Origin: Raffaelea ambrosiae
Lineage: Eukaryota > Ascomycota > Sordariomycetes > Ophiostomatales > Ophiostomataceae
DNA: 64,000 nucleotides
Reading direction: 5' to 3'
NCBI GenBank assembly: GCA_002778195.1
Contig: PCDI01000004.1
Span: 1,434,733-1,498,732 of the forward strand
Part shown: positions 45,757 through 58,033 of the stretch, piece by piece
Numbering within the stretch: the first letter of the stretch is position 1
Layout of the letters: every line of letters begins with the position of its first letter
Translations under genes and position numbers: made by a program
Notes under the pieces: generated by a model
The model's database searches: none
Told to the model about the DNA's origin: nothing
Seen by the model: only the letters and a program-made list of their open reading frames with translations

Positions 45757-47293
45757 ATGGCTGCGAGAGACACGGCTGGCGCTCGAGCGGTGTCAATGTA
45801 TCTCAGGTAGGAAGAGACGGGCCATCCAGAGCTGCCTTGGGACTCTACAGATAGTTGCTAACACTCCCCAGCCCAAAAAACAATCAGACAGTTGCCAACT
45901 GTCCGCGCAGGCAAGATAATAGAGTAGACTTAGACGCTGTTCCTGCTTGGGTGGCGAACAGAAGACATGACTGACACGAGGACAGCATCCGCTGCCATGT
46001 GGGCGGAGAGTGGAAGCCACCCACAGAATTCTCGAATCGCCAAATCGACAGGTTTCTTCGAGCCAATTCCAAGGCTGGCAATTCCAAGATCTCCTGCCGA
46101 GTTCACTCCGTACAGGCGGCCCAAGAACTCAAGTGCAAAGGCCCATGCGGCCGCTGGCGTGCGCTTGATGATTTCAGCAAGAGCACTCGCTCGAGCGGCA
46201 GAAACGTGAGTGATGCAGATTTAATGCAGTTTTGATGCAAGCAAGAAGACGCTGTTGATCTAACCAGGAAAAACAAAAACCGGACAGTGGTGCATGGACT
46301 GCACTTCGTGGCAGCTGAGTGTCGAGCCCGGGTTCACGCCCTATGTCCCCCCCAACGCTGTGCCAGCCCCCGAGGAGATGGCCCTCCTCAATATCAACAC
46401 CAATGGCCCCCCTCAAGGCATGGATGCCGGAGAACGCGTGGAAGACGTGCGTACATGTGATGCCGAGAAGCACACAAACACCCTGCTGTCCCCCTAAGAA
46501 ACAAACAAGCACAACGAACGTTCTCTAACCGGTTGGCAAACAGTGGATCCAGGACAACCCCAGCGAAGCAGGTGGTTATGACGGCGTCGACGTTGCCACG
46601 CTTCCCTCAATCATCGACACCGAGTCGGAGACGTCCGGGCCGACACTGCTTGATGACAGCATCAGCGGGCTCAGCAAGCTGCCGCAGGCGTTGAATGCCG
46701 CCAATCTCAGTCAGATCGGCTTGTATGACCAGCCTGGTCCCTCGTCGCGTCCCTCACCCAGCCCCCCGGCCAATCCCTCGTACGCATCTGTCGCGTCTGC
46801 GGGCACTGTGCGTCGTGGATACAATGGACAGTCGGGGGCCAAGGCGCTTCCTTCGGGACACCCTGGCCAGAGGGCGGCCCCGAGAGCCGGGCGAACACAG
46901 AGTGTCGGCGTCTCCGATGCACTCGAGACACAGAGCTTCCACTCGACCTCTGCCCCAACCTTTCTCTCTGGCCAGTCTGAGTCGTCCAGGTCTGACGCGG
47001 TCTGGCGAGAAAACGAGTTCCTGACTCTTGGCGGTATGGGAGAGCGAGACGAGAACCGCTCCGGGTGGGCTCGGCCGGTATGTTGCTTCTTCTGTTGCCA
47101 TTGCCTGGCCATCATTTTGCTTTAACGGTGGATGCTGACAGCTGTGGTACGGTCACAGTGCCAGCGACGGACGCACCTGGTGACGCCGAGGTACGTGGTC
47201 AACGCCGACATGTACGATACTCAACCGCATCATTCCGAGGCCATTGCCGACATAGACAACGAAGACAACTACGACAGCGACGACGAGTGTTGA
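45757..47293 (+). CDS. Stc1-domain zinc-finger protein
   Basis: Inferred exons: 45757-45806, 45986-46205, 46288-46446, 46544-47077 and 47159-47293, giving 365 residues. The Stc1 domain spans about residues 17-100: IRCHVGGEWKPPTEFSNRQI, KISCRVHSVQAAQELKC, KGPCGRWRALDDFSKS and RNWCMDCTSWQL. These contain the spaced Cys and His ligands of its zinc-binding folds. The rest is Ser/Pro-rich, ending with an acidic tail (DNEDNYDSDDEC). In fission yeast Stc1 links the Argonaute RITS complex to the Clr4 methyltransferase complex. Many filamentous fungi have Stc1-domain proteins of unknown role, so the function is not transferred. The first exon and its junction at 45985 are the least certain part. The last acceptor was placed at 47158 because the earlier CAG gives a stop. 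Confidence 0.8.
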
Positions 47294-49469
47294 GACAAAC
47301 CAACAAGACATGCAGAGATGGTGTGCGCGTGCTATGCACGACATCTCGACGATTTGTACCACAGTGGGTTGTTTTCTAGGTTTTCTAGAAGCTGTGAGTA
47401 GGTTACACTGCCTGAACCCAGGCCAATGGGAAACGTTGAGTGTGGCATGGCAGAAAGACCTGCCTCATGAGTGAACATTTTACATGTTTCCATCTGCTTC
47501 TGCTCCCGCCTTTTCTCTATCGAATTTCTAGTCTTTTCTTCTTTCCATTTTCATCTGCATACTTCCTAGGGGAGACATTTTCACCTGCATACTTGCCTAG
47601 GCGAGAAAGAATACGCACCGCCCGCATTAGCTCTAACTAGTCTCTTGCACATCTGTGTAAATGACGCTTGCGTGCAGAGGCCTCGCATTGTGTTTGACAC
47701 TACGTTCAACATTGCGTTCATTGGGAAGCCTCGAAAGAAATTTACAAGCCAACATTAGTCTCGTCCTTCTTCTTTGCCACTGTCTGCTTACCTGGCCAGG
47801 CTGGATTGTTCGGCATCTAAGGAGGCAGTGCGTTCATTCTGTACGGCACTTGGCCCGGGCCCCTCTTTTGTCTCCAAAATGTGTGTGGTCTTGGTGTGTG
47901 CGCGTGGCCTTGAAGTGCCGTTTTGGGTACGACTCTTAATATCCCCCAACCCATGTGCAGTGAGCCTCATGCCGGGGGGCAACCTGGCAAACCCGACTAC
48001 TGTGTACTAGTAAGCCTTGCCAAAGTCTTCTCCTTCTTCCTCCCTGTTCTTACCCCCCTTCTCCATTCTCTCTCGGTAAACCTGCCCAATCTCCACCTTC
48101 GCGACTGGTTTCTTTGCAGCCTGGTTGAAGTTATGCCGGAGGAAAATTGCACGTTCCTTTTCCAACAGTGTGCCTTGGACTTGCATCTATGCTACCCACC
48201 ATCACACCTCTCCGGCGAATGCAAGTCCCAGATGCCCAACCCGACAGGGTTTTGCTCTTCTTGGAGATCCGGTGATTGATCCGTCGTCCTGCACAGGTCA
48301 CCGAGTTTCGAGAAAGCCCCATGCCCCGTGCCGTGTTCTCGAGCTGCCTTTCGTCTGGTATCTTGATCGAAACCGCAAATCACGACAGTTGCATTACGTA
48401 GGGCTACACAACACCAATCATAACAAACCAAAACGGCAGTTCGTTCAGCAAGAGGCCAACAGGAGGCTCTCTCAACCTCCGGCGGATGGACCGGACCCTT
48501 CCGCCTCTTGCGAGTGAAGGCCCCAAGGCCTGGGACAGCCGTTTGCCGAGACAGCAGCCAGCCTCAAGTGGGATAGGCTGCGTTAGAATAAGGGGGCGGA
48601 GGGAGACTGAGGCTATACACAGGTCTAGTCGGGAGGGGGCGCACTTTTTTTTTTTGTGGTTTCTGGGCAGCTTGCAAGGTTCCCCCATATAAGAAGTGGC
48701 TATGCTACCAGACAAGAACGGTAGTGCAGAGAGAGAAAGACACACACACCCATGCTGTGACTTGCAACAATGTCTGACCTCTGCATCTCGATGTCTTATC
48801 TTCTTGCTGTGAATGAATTCAGCCTTGCCTCCCACCACCGGAGAAACCAAGAATGGCAGGTGCCCCCCGGAGGTACAACGATGACCCCCCCTCCTTCCCA
48901 TTCTTTTGTGCTTTCCCACCCCCCCTTCTTGCTGCCCAACGCAATGTTTTGCCATGTACAGAAAGCTTTCTTGGCTGAACGAGTTATTTGGAACTCTTGT
49001 GCTTTCACCGGGCTGGTCTCTTCCGGCAGAAGAGGGTGTAGGACAAACACCTCGGTGCTACACCAAGCCCGTTGCTTTCTTTGTCCTTGTGGGCGAACTC
49101 ATTGGACAGCTGTTATTACTTCGTTTGCAGAAAAAAATAGGAAAAGAGAGCATCGGTCGAGTGATCCAAAGTCGTGTGCTCTCTCTACGCCCAGACCGAA
49201 CGCACAACGGGCGGTTGTGTACCCCCGTCTCCCCCCCTGCCCTTCCTTACGATTTCGTTCTTCACCATTTGCCTGGGTCTTTCATGTGTCTGGAAACCAA
49301 CCCGTTATTGCTTTTTTGCTCGCCTAGCACGACGCGTGGAAGAGTCCGTTACTTGGCCCTTACCGAATGCAGCAGTTGTTTGGAGAGGGAGACAGTCTCC
49401 TCTGTGCTAGCGAGAGCAAGTCTTGTGCATCGTCACCCAGCTTGGCCGCCTTTTCATGATTCTGCAATG

Positions 49470-49518
<49 letters not shown>

Positions 49519-49908
49519 CTCTCTCTCTCTCACACACACACCCTACCCACCAAGAAGCACCTCTGCAGCATAGCTTGCTTTTGACTCTCTCTCTCTTCTC
49601 GTCTCCAAAACATTTGATCTCCTTTCTTTGCTCCTCTACTCCTTCTTTGGCCTGACCTGTGTTGTGTCTCTGTTACACGCTTGCCGGTGGTGTTGGAGTA
49701 TCAATTTCCTTATTTACCATAGCATGAACGTGCACATCTCGCTCGCACTTACTGTATTCTTTCACTTTGATCAGCTCGCTGGTTTTTCTTGTGCCCCTTT
49801 CCTCGTTTCCCGGTCCTCTACGGTATAGTTGTATGTGTTTCGTGATAGAAACGCTCAGCCGCCCCGGAAAAGTGCAAAACAAAAGGAAAAAAGCCAAAAA
49901 AAAAAGAA
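47294..49908. other. Intergenic, upstream of the DUF7514 gene
   Basis: About 2.6 kb. No credible gene on either strand. It contains a CA microsatellite (49471-49514) and pyrimidine-rich stretches from about 49510 to the next start codon, probably promoter and leader. Confidence 0.5.
49471..49514 (+). repeat. CA dinucleotide microsatellite (22 units)
   Basis: An uninterrupted CA run, followed after a CT stretch by a second short CA run at about 49531-49540. Confidence 0.95.
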
Positions 49909-52900
49909 ATGGAGGCAACCAAAGTTCGCGTCGACCAGGCCAAGGAACTGTCGGCTCTGTATAACCGAGCAAAGGCGGGCTTGAGGCCGAAGGGTGGACA
50001 GCGGCAGCAGCAGCCATCCTCGACCGATGCCTCCTCTTCCTCATCTGCTCGAGCAACACCAGCCATCACCGACGACCGTGCAGGAAACCTTGGGACGTGG
50101 TCACAGCAGGTGTCGCCCACCACAGTCGTCGACGGGCAGGATGAGATGTTCATTTACAGCAGCAGCAGCCAAAGCAGCAGCATCAGCGCCGGTGAAAGTG
50201 ACAGCAGCTGCGATGGCGGTGACAGGAACAGCGATGAGGAGGAGGAGGAGGAGGATGAAAGCCTAGCAGATGACAAGGACAATCAGGACGACCAGGACGA
50301 CCAGGACGACCGGGATGAGGACGAGCACGACCAGCCCGGGCACGGTTCCAGAAAGACAGAGGACAACAAACACGCGGCAAGCAAGGCAGCAGCAGCAACA
50401 CGCTCGATGGCCATCCCTTCTTCGTCTCGCCCGCCTCCTCTGCGGCGCCGTCCCCATGCTGCTGTTGTTGCTGCCCGACCTGTTTCTTGTGCCGCCTCGC
50501 CGCCGCCTCCTTGCCCCATTGCCAGTGAGACCACCGTTGCCAATATCTGCACACCGCTACAAAGGCAGGGCCGAACAACAAAAGGGGAGGCCGCGGCCGC
50601 GATGCGAACCAGTCCGCAGCCGTGCGGCGGGAACAGATCGTCTACTCCACGCGTACCCCTTGCTTCGCCTTCCTCGCTATTCGAAAGCAAACGAGCCGCC
50701 CGTCTGAATAGATTGAGCACAATGATTGAAGACGGTAAGAAATGAATTCCGCCGAGAATGAAAGAAAGAATGAAAATGAAAAAAATTTAAAAAATTTCTG
50801 TTGTTTTGCATTTCATGCGCCTTTCGCGTTCGTGTCTTGGTGTTCTGGCGTTCTTGGCCCTCCTTTATCTGTGAAGGTGCCGCAAGAACATTAAAAACCA
50901 GGCGAAAAAGAAGACCCCCCCCCCATCTCACTAACACGCGCAACAAAACCCCAACTCTCTAGTCCCCGAAACAACAGAAACCGGGCACCCTCCTCCAGAG
51001 CCTGCTGCCAGTCACCAGGCTGGCCCTGCTGATCGACAGCGGACCTGGATGACGCCCCGTAGTGCAGGCTCGGCAGCAGCAGCAACAAGAACAACAACAA
51101 CAAGAACAACAGCAACAACAACGAAAGTGCCAGTCGTCGTGGCTGCTCATTCGTTGCCTTCCTCGCCGTCCTCACCGACAGCTGTTACGCAGCCTGGTAG
51201 TGGTGGTTGTGGTGGTGGTCGTGTCTCGGCTGGAGAGGAGGATATAGGCGCTGCTTCTGCTCCTTCTTCTGCTCTTGCTGCCACTCCTCTCCGTCCCGTA
51301 TTCTGGTTTACCAACCCGTCCCCCTCGTCCCCCTCCCAGCCCGCCATATGTCTTTCTCCCCCGTCGACTACTTCTTTGCCGTTGTCGTCTCCGCCCGTGG
51401 ATGATTTTCCACCTTCATCCCACTCCTCCTCCTCCTCCACATCCGCCACTTCCCAAACCACTGCTGAGACAGAGGCATCGTCGCCGCCAGCCAGCGAGAT
51501 GTCTTCCTCTTCGCGGCCGCGTCTGTCCAGAGAGGGCTCAAACAGCAGCAGACACACGCTTTCTCCATCGTCAGAAGTGCCGCCGCCAGGCTCACCTCTG
51601 GCACCATCCGAGAAGAGAGCATCTGTCCACTTTTGTGACTCGCCCACCGAATTCCCGCTCGAGGGCCGTGCCAGTGGTAGCGGCGGCAGCAGTGCTACGT
51701 CCTACTCCAGCCGACGGCGTGAGAGCAGGCTGTCCGAGAGCCTTCCGGCAGATTCGGCCAAGACACCGGCATCGCCTGACGCTGCCAAGGCGGTGGAGCT
51801 GACGCCGGTGGACAAAATATGGGGTGTCCTCTTCGACACGCAGGGACAGCCGACGAAGCGGCTTCGTGAGGTTATGCACAGTCTGTCCCAGTTTATTGTA
51901 AGAGCGCTCACCTATTCTTGTTTTCCGGACGAGGCGTTTCCAATGGTCTAGTTAATGTTTTCCATCATGCTGACTTCTTGCTCCTGCCCAGATTGACAAC
52001 ATGTTGCCGCTGGGCAGCATCGTGATTGTGCCCGAGAAGCTGGCCTCGTTCTATTCCTTCCACAACCTGGAAGGAGAGCCATTTCCATATGGAGGTAGGT
52101 AGGAGGGAGAAAGCCCCAAGACGACGATGGATGAGAGAAGATGCAAAGCAGAACGGGAATGGTGACCAACCTTTACTATGATTAGCCATCTTCAAAGCCC
52201 CGGACAAGGACTTGTACCGTCGGCTGGCCGACCTCTACCAGGACCTGGGCTGCTCGTACCACCTGGTGCAGGCGGACCCTTCCTCGCGGCCGCGCATCCC
52301 TGCCCTCACCCCGGACGGGTTCACGCGGTGGATGGTCCTCAACATCCAGGCGTTCCCCGACGTCGAGGCTGGTCGTCTCGAGAACGTCGTCTCGGCATCG
52401 CCGCTCGACGCCCACAGCGCCCTCGACGGCAAGTCGGAACGGCTGCCGAAGCAGCTTTCGCGCTACCTCCTGCCAGCTAAGCCGGACATGAAGATCCGCA
52501 CTCTCTTCCAGCAGGCCATGCGGCGACACCTCAGCGACGTTGGGGGTTTGTCTTCTGGCCCATCCTCGCCGACCAGGGAAAGAGCATCCGCCCCCGAGCT
52601 CCATCACTACCCTCACCATCGCCCTCACCATCATCAACGTCGTCCGCAGTCTCCCACCAGCAGTCCTTCACCAATGATGACCGAGGCCGCCGCCACTGTC
52701 ATGCCGCTGGCCCCTCCTCTCCCTCCTCCTCCTCCTCCTCCTCCTCCTCCTCATATGGAGGCCAAGGAGCAGACGACCCGGCCGGCCTTGGTGAGACGCG
52801 GCGCGTCTCTGACCACACCGATCATCACTGTGTCCAGGCCGTCGTCGGCGTCGTCGCACCGCCGACACGCCTCCTACTCGGGCCCCACCACACGGGCTGA

Positions 52901-54632
52901 GCGAGACGAGGGCAACAGCAGCAACAGCATGGTCACAACCCTGGAAGTGCCCAGCGGCAGTCACACCCGCGGCCATTCCCCGCGACGAGCCTCGTCTAGC
53001 GCCTCGGCACAGCACCACGAACAGCCTCGCGGCCGGGACCGGGACCACCCCCGGGTGCTCCTCAGCCCGGAAAACAACAACAGCCAGTACACAAACCACG
53101 ACCAGCGGTACTACCACCTCCACAGCCACCAGCGCCACGGCAACAACCACGACAGCCACAGCAACCACCACCGCCGCCGCAGTCCCAGTCGGACGCGGCA
53201 CCACGGCCGCAGCAGTGTCAATCTGGCCGGCCCCAACAACGCCAACAGTCCCGGCCCCAGCCCGTGTTCGAGTCCCATTCCCAGTGCGGCCGACGATGTC
53301 GGTAGTAGAGCTGGCGGTGGTGGCGGTGGCGGTTCTGTTGCACCGCCCGTGTCTCGACAGCCGCCGCGCTCGGCATCCAATGTTGCTGGGCCCCACCCCG
53401 GCCGTCGCTCCATGGTCGACACGGTGGTCGTCGCCGGCGGAAGCGGCAGAGGAAGTGGCAGCGGAAGCGACAGCAGGAATCGCCGAGACTCGAGTCCGGT
53501 AGCTTCATCATCGGCCCGGTACCACCACCACCACCACCAGCGGGCCTCCCTCCCGGATGTTCGCACCACATCCTCCCGGTCGTCCACTGTGGGCGAGACG
53601 CTTCCCCGGCAGGCCAACAGCCGGCATGCCTATGCCGGGAGCTTTGCGGGGTCGTCGTCGGGTCGGGCGTCTTCGACCGATCTGCTGAGTCCAATGCGCG
53701 GCCGAGACCGAGGCATCGAGCGTGACCGGTCGCGGAACCGGGACCGGGACCGGGACCGGGATGGAGCTGGCGGCAGTGCTGTTCATGTTTGGAGCCGTCC
53801 ACGGGACGCACGGGACCGAGAGCGAGACGTTCGCGACCGAGACAGGGATCGTGAGAGAGATAGGGTCCATGACAGAGATAGAGGTCGTGACAGGGACCGC
53901 AACAGAGACGGAGACCGAAGAGGTCATGACCGAGGCCGTGACCGAGACGGAGACCGGGAACGCGACCTCGGCCGGGAGCGCTCGCGCCACCCGCAGCAGG
54001 AGCAGCAGCAGCAGCAGCAGCACCGCGAGATCTCTGCGGTGCGGGAGTATAGCCGCCACCGGGTCTCCGTGACGACAGCCGCAGCGGCGGCCCGGCGCGA
54101 GCGGGACGAGGACAAGTACCGGCCGTCGTACGGAGGAGGAGGAGGAGGAGGAGGAGCATCACCAGGCGCATCCACGACCTCGGGTAGAGGGGGACCAGCA
54201 CCGTTGGTTGTGCCAATAGCACCAGCAGCAGGTGGTGGCATCATCGCCTTCACTGAGCAGCGGCCCGACCTGCTGCCATCGCCAACAGGCATCGTTACCA
54301 GCCCCATTGCCGTATCGCCCACCACAGCGATGCCATCGTCGTCGTCGTCGCCAACGACCTCGCCGTCGTGGCCTACTGCTGAGCGGCCGCCCCTGTCGCG
54401 TGCGAATTCGCGGCGCATATCGCGGACGTTGAGCGGAGTTGGTGTCACGCGGAAAGGGGACGGCGGTGGTGGCGGCGGCAGCAGCAAGGGCAGCGGCAGT
54501 GGCAGCGTCCAAGGAGCCGCAGAAGGGACAGCCGGCGGCATCCAAGACGACGGAGGGCGGGACAGCGATGCCGAGAGCAATCTGACATGGGACGACTTTC
54601 TGCGGTCGCGGCGGCGGAGCCGGAAGGGTTGA
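49909..54632 (+). CDS. DUF7514-domain protein with long Ser/Pro and Arg/Asp-rich regions
   Basis: Inferred exons: 49909-50734, 50963-51897, 51992-52094 and 52186-54632, giving 1,436 residues. The conserved domain (about 560-710) shows VDKIWGVLFDTQGQPTKRLR, LPLGSIVIVPEKLASFYSFH, DKDLYRRLADLYQDLGCSYH and the run PDGFTRWMVLNIQAFPDVEA, patterns I know from a fungal domain of unknown function. The N-terminal 550 residues are Ser/Thr/Pro-rich with an acidic block (about 110-140). After the domain come His/Arg-rich and Ser-rich stretches, then alternating Arg/Asp/Glu dipeptides (53696-53990). It ends LTWDDFLRSRRRSRKG. The first intron (50735-50962) joins two frames that might be taken for separate genes. 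The continuity argument is phase and splice consensus, not homology. Function unknown. Confidence 0.75.
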
Positions 54633-55455
54633 GGGGGACAGATGGATGAGAATATGTGTCGTCTTGTTTGTTGATGGATTGCGTTGTTTCTGTGGGGAGC
54701 TTTCTTTCTTTTTTTCTATGTTTCTGCTCTCTTCTGTTCCTTGATTCCTTCTTTCCTTTTTCTTCTTTCCTTTCCTCCACCTTCACTTGTACCTTTCATA
54801 TGTACCAACAGATTGTTTTCTTTTTTTTGGGTCACACTTACACGCTTTGTTTGTCACAAATCAGAAAATGGAAAGGGAAAGGGGGGAGATATTGGGGGAA
54901 GATATCAAAATAAAAGGGAGGGGGGGGGAGGCATCCAATTATTTCAGACTCCAGTATTGAATGAAACCGCTATGCACTCTTCTGTCAACAAGGCCTCGTA
55001 CCAATACAGGACCACAATCTACTATTCTTTCTTGGGGACTGTCTAGCATGTCCCTTTCTTTCTCTCTTCTCGCTTTCCTATTCCCGTGAGACCCAAACGC
55101 CAAACAATATGCAGCAAACAAATGCCGAAAAGAGAGGATGGAACATGATAAAAAAAAAGACGGACAGAGACGGAGGAGTAGGCGTGAGCCAGAACGGCAA
55201 GGAAACAAAGGAGGGACGAAAAGAAAGAAAACACAGCCAGGCAAAGCAAAGCGAAGCAAAAAGAAATGAAACAGAAAAGCAACAACAGACAAGGGAACAA
55301 AAGGAACAGCCAACGGGTCCCAGAACAAAGACAAATGTCGTTTCCAGACGAGTCGCTCCTGGGGAACAGTTGCTTCCACAAAGTGCCCACGACTATCCCT
55401 CGCCTGCCACTCCCCTCCCGCCCTTCCTATAACAGCAGACGACAAAATGCCCGTC
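54633..55455. other. Convergent intergenic region (DUF7514 gene / Mo25)
   Basis: About 820 bases between two stop codons with T-rich and A-rich stretches typical of 3' UTRs. Open frames lack domains. Nothing else seen. Confidence 0.55.
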
Positions 55456-56085
55456 CTATCGCTGAGTCGGGGGCACCGGCTTCGGCGGCATGTTGCGGAT
55501 CTGCTTGATGAGGAACTCGCGCTCGTCGATGAACTGCTCGTCCTCGGTGCGCTCCTCGAGGAAGTGCGACAGGAAGGTCAGCAGCTTGTCGCGGTTCATG
55601 ATGAGGATCTTTTGCACGGCGACGGACTTGTGCGGGTTGGCGACAAAGACCTTGAAGACGTGGAAGCCCTCGTACTGGACCATCTTGCGGTCGTCGCGCA
55701 GCAGGTTCATGCAGATCTTGAGGTGCTCGCCCGAGTCGACGTACTTGGTCATAACGTTGTAGTTGGACCGGTCCAGCAGAATCTCGCCCAGCAGCTTGAT
55801 GCTCTGCCGCTTCGTCACGTAGCTGCTCGACTGCACCAGCACCGCGTTGTACCGCGCGAAAAAAAGATCAAAGTTCACCGCCAGGTACCGCGGCACCAGG
55901 TCCTTGTGCCGCGTCAGCAGCTCCCGGAACGTCGTGAACGCGTCCGCCGCCACCTCGAACGAGCTCGTGTCGATCCACGCGAAAAACTGCCAGAAAATGC
56001 CCCGCCCGCTCTGCACCCGCGACAGCGCAATCGAGCCCACGCCGCCCGCGCTCGAGCCGCCGCCGCCGCCGCTGCCGCCGCTGCT

Positions 56086-56116
<31 letters not shown>

Positions 56117-56981
56117 TTGGCGGCGGCGGCGGCTGTCGCGGCGGCGGCGGCCACCGGGTCGTTGAGCGCGTCGGCGCCGTCGCCGTCGTCGTAGAGGACG
56201 ACGGCGGCGGCGGTCTCGTGCTTGAGGACCTCGCGCAGGATGGAGCCGGCGGTGGTGGCGCTCTCCTTGTGGTCGTAGCCGCGGCAGAGGGCGACGAGGA
56301 CCGAGGGCGCGCGGTGGACGACGTAATCGACGGCAATCGGCAGGTCGGTGGGCGGGGCATTGCCCGGGCGGTAGCGGAAGACAAACGAGAAGATGACCTG
56401 GGCGTCTTTGCGGGACTCAAAGGGCAGGAGGTGCAGGATGCGCGGCAGCAAGAAGAGGACCTGCTCGTCGACGATGCCGTGGACCAGCTGGTAGACCTGT
56501 TCGGGGCTGCTCTCGGATTCTGGGCGAGGCCAGGGTCAGTGAGAAGAAGACAAGCGGGAACACAAACGGGAACACAAACGGGAACGACCAGAGAGAGCGA
56601 GCGCAGCGAGAACCAAATAACAAAAAAACAAACAAACGACCAGAGAGAGCGAGCGCAGCGAGAACCAAAAAACAAAAAAAGAGAATCTCACCTGGGGTGC
56701 CCTGAAGAATGGACTTCATCTGGCTGAGACACTTGGGCAAGGCCTCGTCGATCTGGAAAAGGGTTAGAGCAGCTGCCCCGGAAACACACACACACACACA
56801 CGAAGAGGACATGGAAGCGTCGCAAGAGGACGTTCAGACAACTCCCCAGCACGGCGGCGCCGGCCTCGCTCACCTTGGGGTTCGGGCTGTTCAGGTCCAG
56901 GCGCGACAGGATGTCGTAGGTCTGCCGGGCCAGCTCGCCGGCGTTGGTGCGGCTGCGGCCGCGATTGAAGAAGAAGGCCAT
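55456..56981 (-). CDS. HYM1: Mo25 / Hym1 family scaffold protein
   Basis: Exons 56981-56874, 56752-56692 and 56519-55456 give 410 residues. It begins MAFFFNRGRSRTNAGELARQ. It shows ALPKCLSQMKSILQGTPESE, LLPRILHLLPFESRKDAQVI, IFWQFFAWIDTSSFEVAADA, FDLFFARYNAVLVQSSSYVT and KRQSIKLLGEILLDRSNY, all highly conserved Mo25 helices. It ends KQIRNMPPKPVPPTQR. Mo25 is the armadillo-like scaffold that activates STE20/GCK and NDR kinase pathways. In yeast Hym1 acts in the RAM network for cell separation and polarity. Between ALNDP and RVQSGRGIFW a stretch of about 45 residues of Ala, Ser, Asn and Gly is inserted where relatives have a short loop. Intron 2 (56691-56520) contains a 33-base direct repeat. 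Confidence 0.93.
56585..56669. repeat. 33-base direct repeat inside Mo25 intron 2
   Basis: Two identical 33-base copies, starting at 56585 and 56637, begin CGACCAGAGAGAGCGAGCGC and are separated by an A-rich spacer. They lie wholly within the intron. Confidence 0.85.
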
Positions 56982-58033
56982 GACGGGAGGAGGAGGAGGA
57001 AGGGGGGGGGGCGGTCGTGCGCGCAGCAGAGACGGAGAGAGCGAGAGACAGAGCAAGAGCGAGAGCGAGAGAGAAGGAGAGTGCGAGACTGTGCAGACGA
57101 GGGGGGGGGCGTCGTCGTTGTCGTCGGGAGGGCAGACAGTCCGGTCTGGGTGTGTCCTGATGTCGGAGGTTCTCTCTTCTGCTGCTAAGTAGTTGGGCGG
57201 GCGTGGGGCTGTTTTAGCACGAGTGTCTTGCTGCCCGTAGTTCCAGAATAAAGGGATTTTTATTTGGATTATTTTTTATTGTTCCTAGTCAATTACTCTA
57301 TTTACTTTTTGGCCTGATGTTTTGGTTGTCGGGCTGGGTTTGGCGGTCGCAGCAACCGCCCGATGCAGAAAGCGGGGACCACCTGGGCCAGGGGGGGGGG
57401 GGGGGGCAGGGCCCCCCCCCCCCTTCTTGTGGTGTGTGGAAGACCCCTGGAACAGGCTAGAGCACGCCACTGGCAACGGCTGATTGGCGGGACGGGCGGG
57501 CAGGGGTTTTAGGGTGTTGCGGCGCTGTCACACCTGCGGCTGGGCCACTGGACGGCCGTGGACGAGAGCTGGCACACTGGCGTCACGAGACGGGGGTTTG
57601 TCTATGAATGATTCTTTGTCTATTATTGCTTGTCGGATGGGAGCTTTCGCGAGCCTGCCCACACACACACTTGCCTGCTTGTGTGCCTGTCTGTCTGCTC
57701 GTACCCCTTTCGGCAGCTGCGGACAGGCGCTGTTGTCGTGAAGACACGGCGAGATTTCCGGTTGCTGTCCTTGCCTTCCGGCCACCATGCTGGATGCAAA
57801 ACGTGTGGACGCGCTCCCATCTCTGCGCTCGGCCTGCCTCCCGCCGTTGCCGTGCCTTCTCACCACCACGCTGGCCGCATGGCAACGTCGGCTGATGCCG
57901 CTCGGCTGCAACACCCAATGGGCTCAGTCCTGCCTCGCTGCCCGCCCCCCCCCACCTGCCCCCCTCCTTCCTCTCGGTCGTCAGGCATTGGGGCGGTGTT
58001 GGCAAGTGTTTTGTCGTTGCAACGTCGTCGTCT
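56982..58033. other. Intergenic, upstream of Mo25 and 3' of the NDUFAF8-like gene
   Basis: About 1 kb with GA-rich sequence directly upstream of the Mo25 start (57020-57090), an AT-rich patch around 57250 and G/C homopolymers at 57391-57423. Open frames lack domains. Nothing else seen. Confidence 0.5.

Noticed and set aside
50270..50707. Separate gene in the middle of the DUF7514 first exon
   Set aside because: Alternative frames over a repetitive Asp/Gln region. The 49909 frame carries on through a good donor into the next exon.
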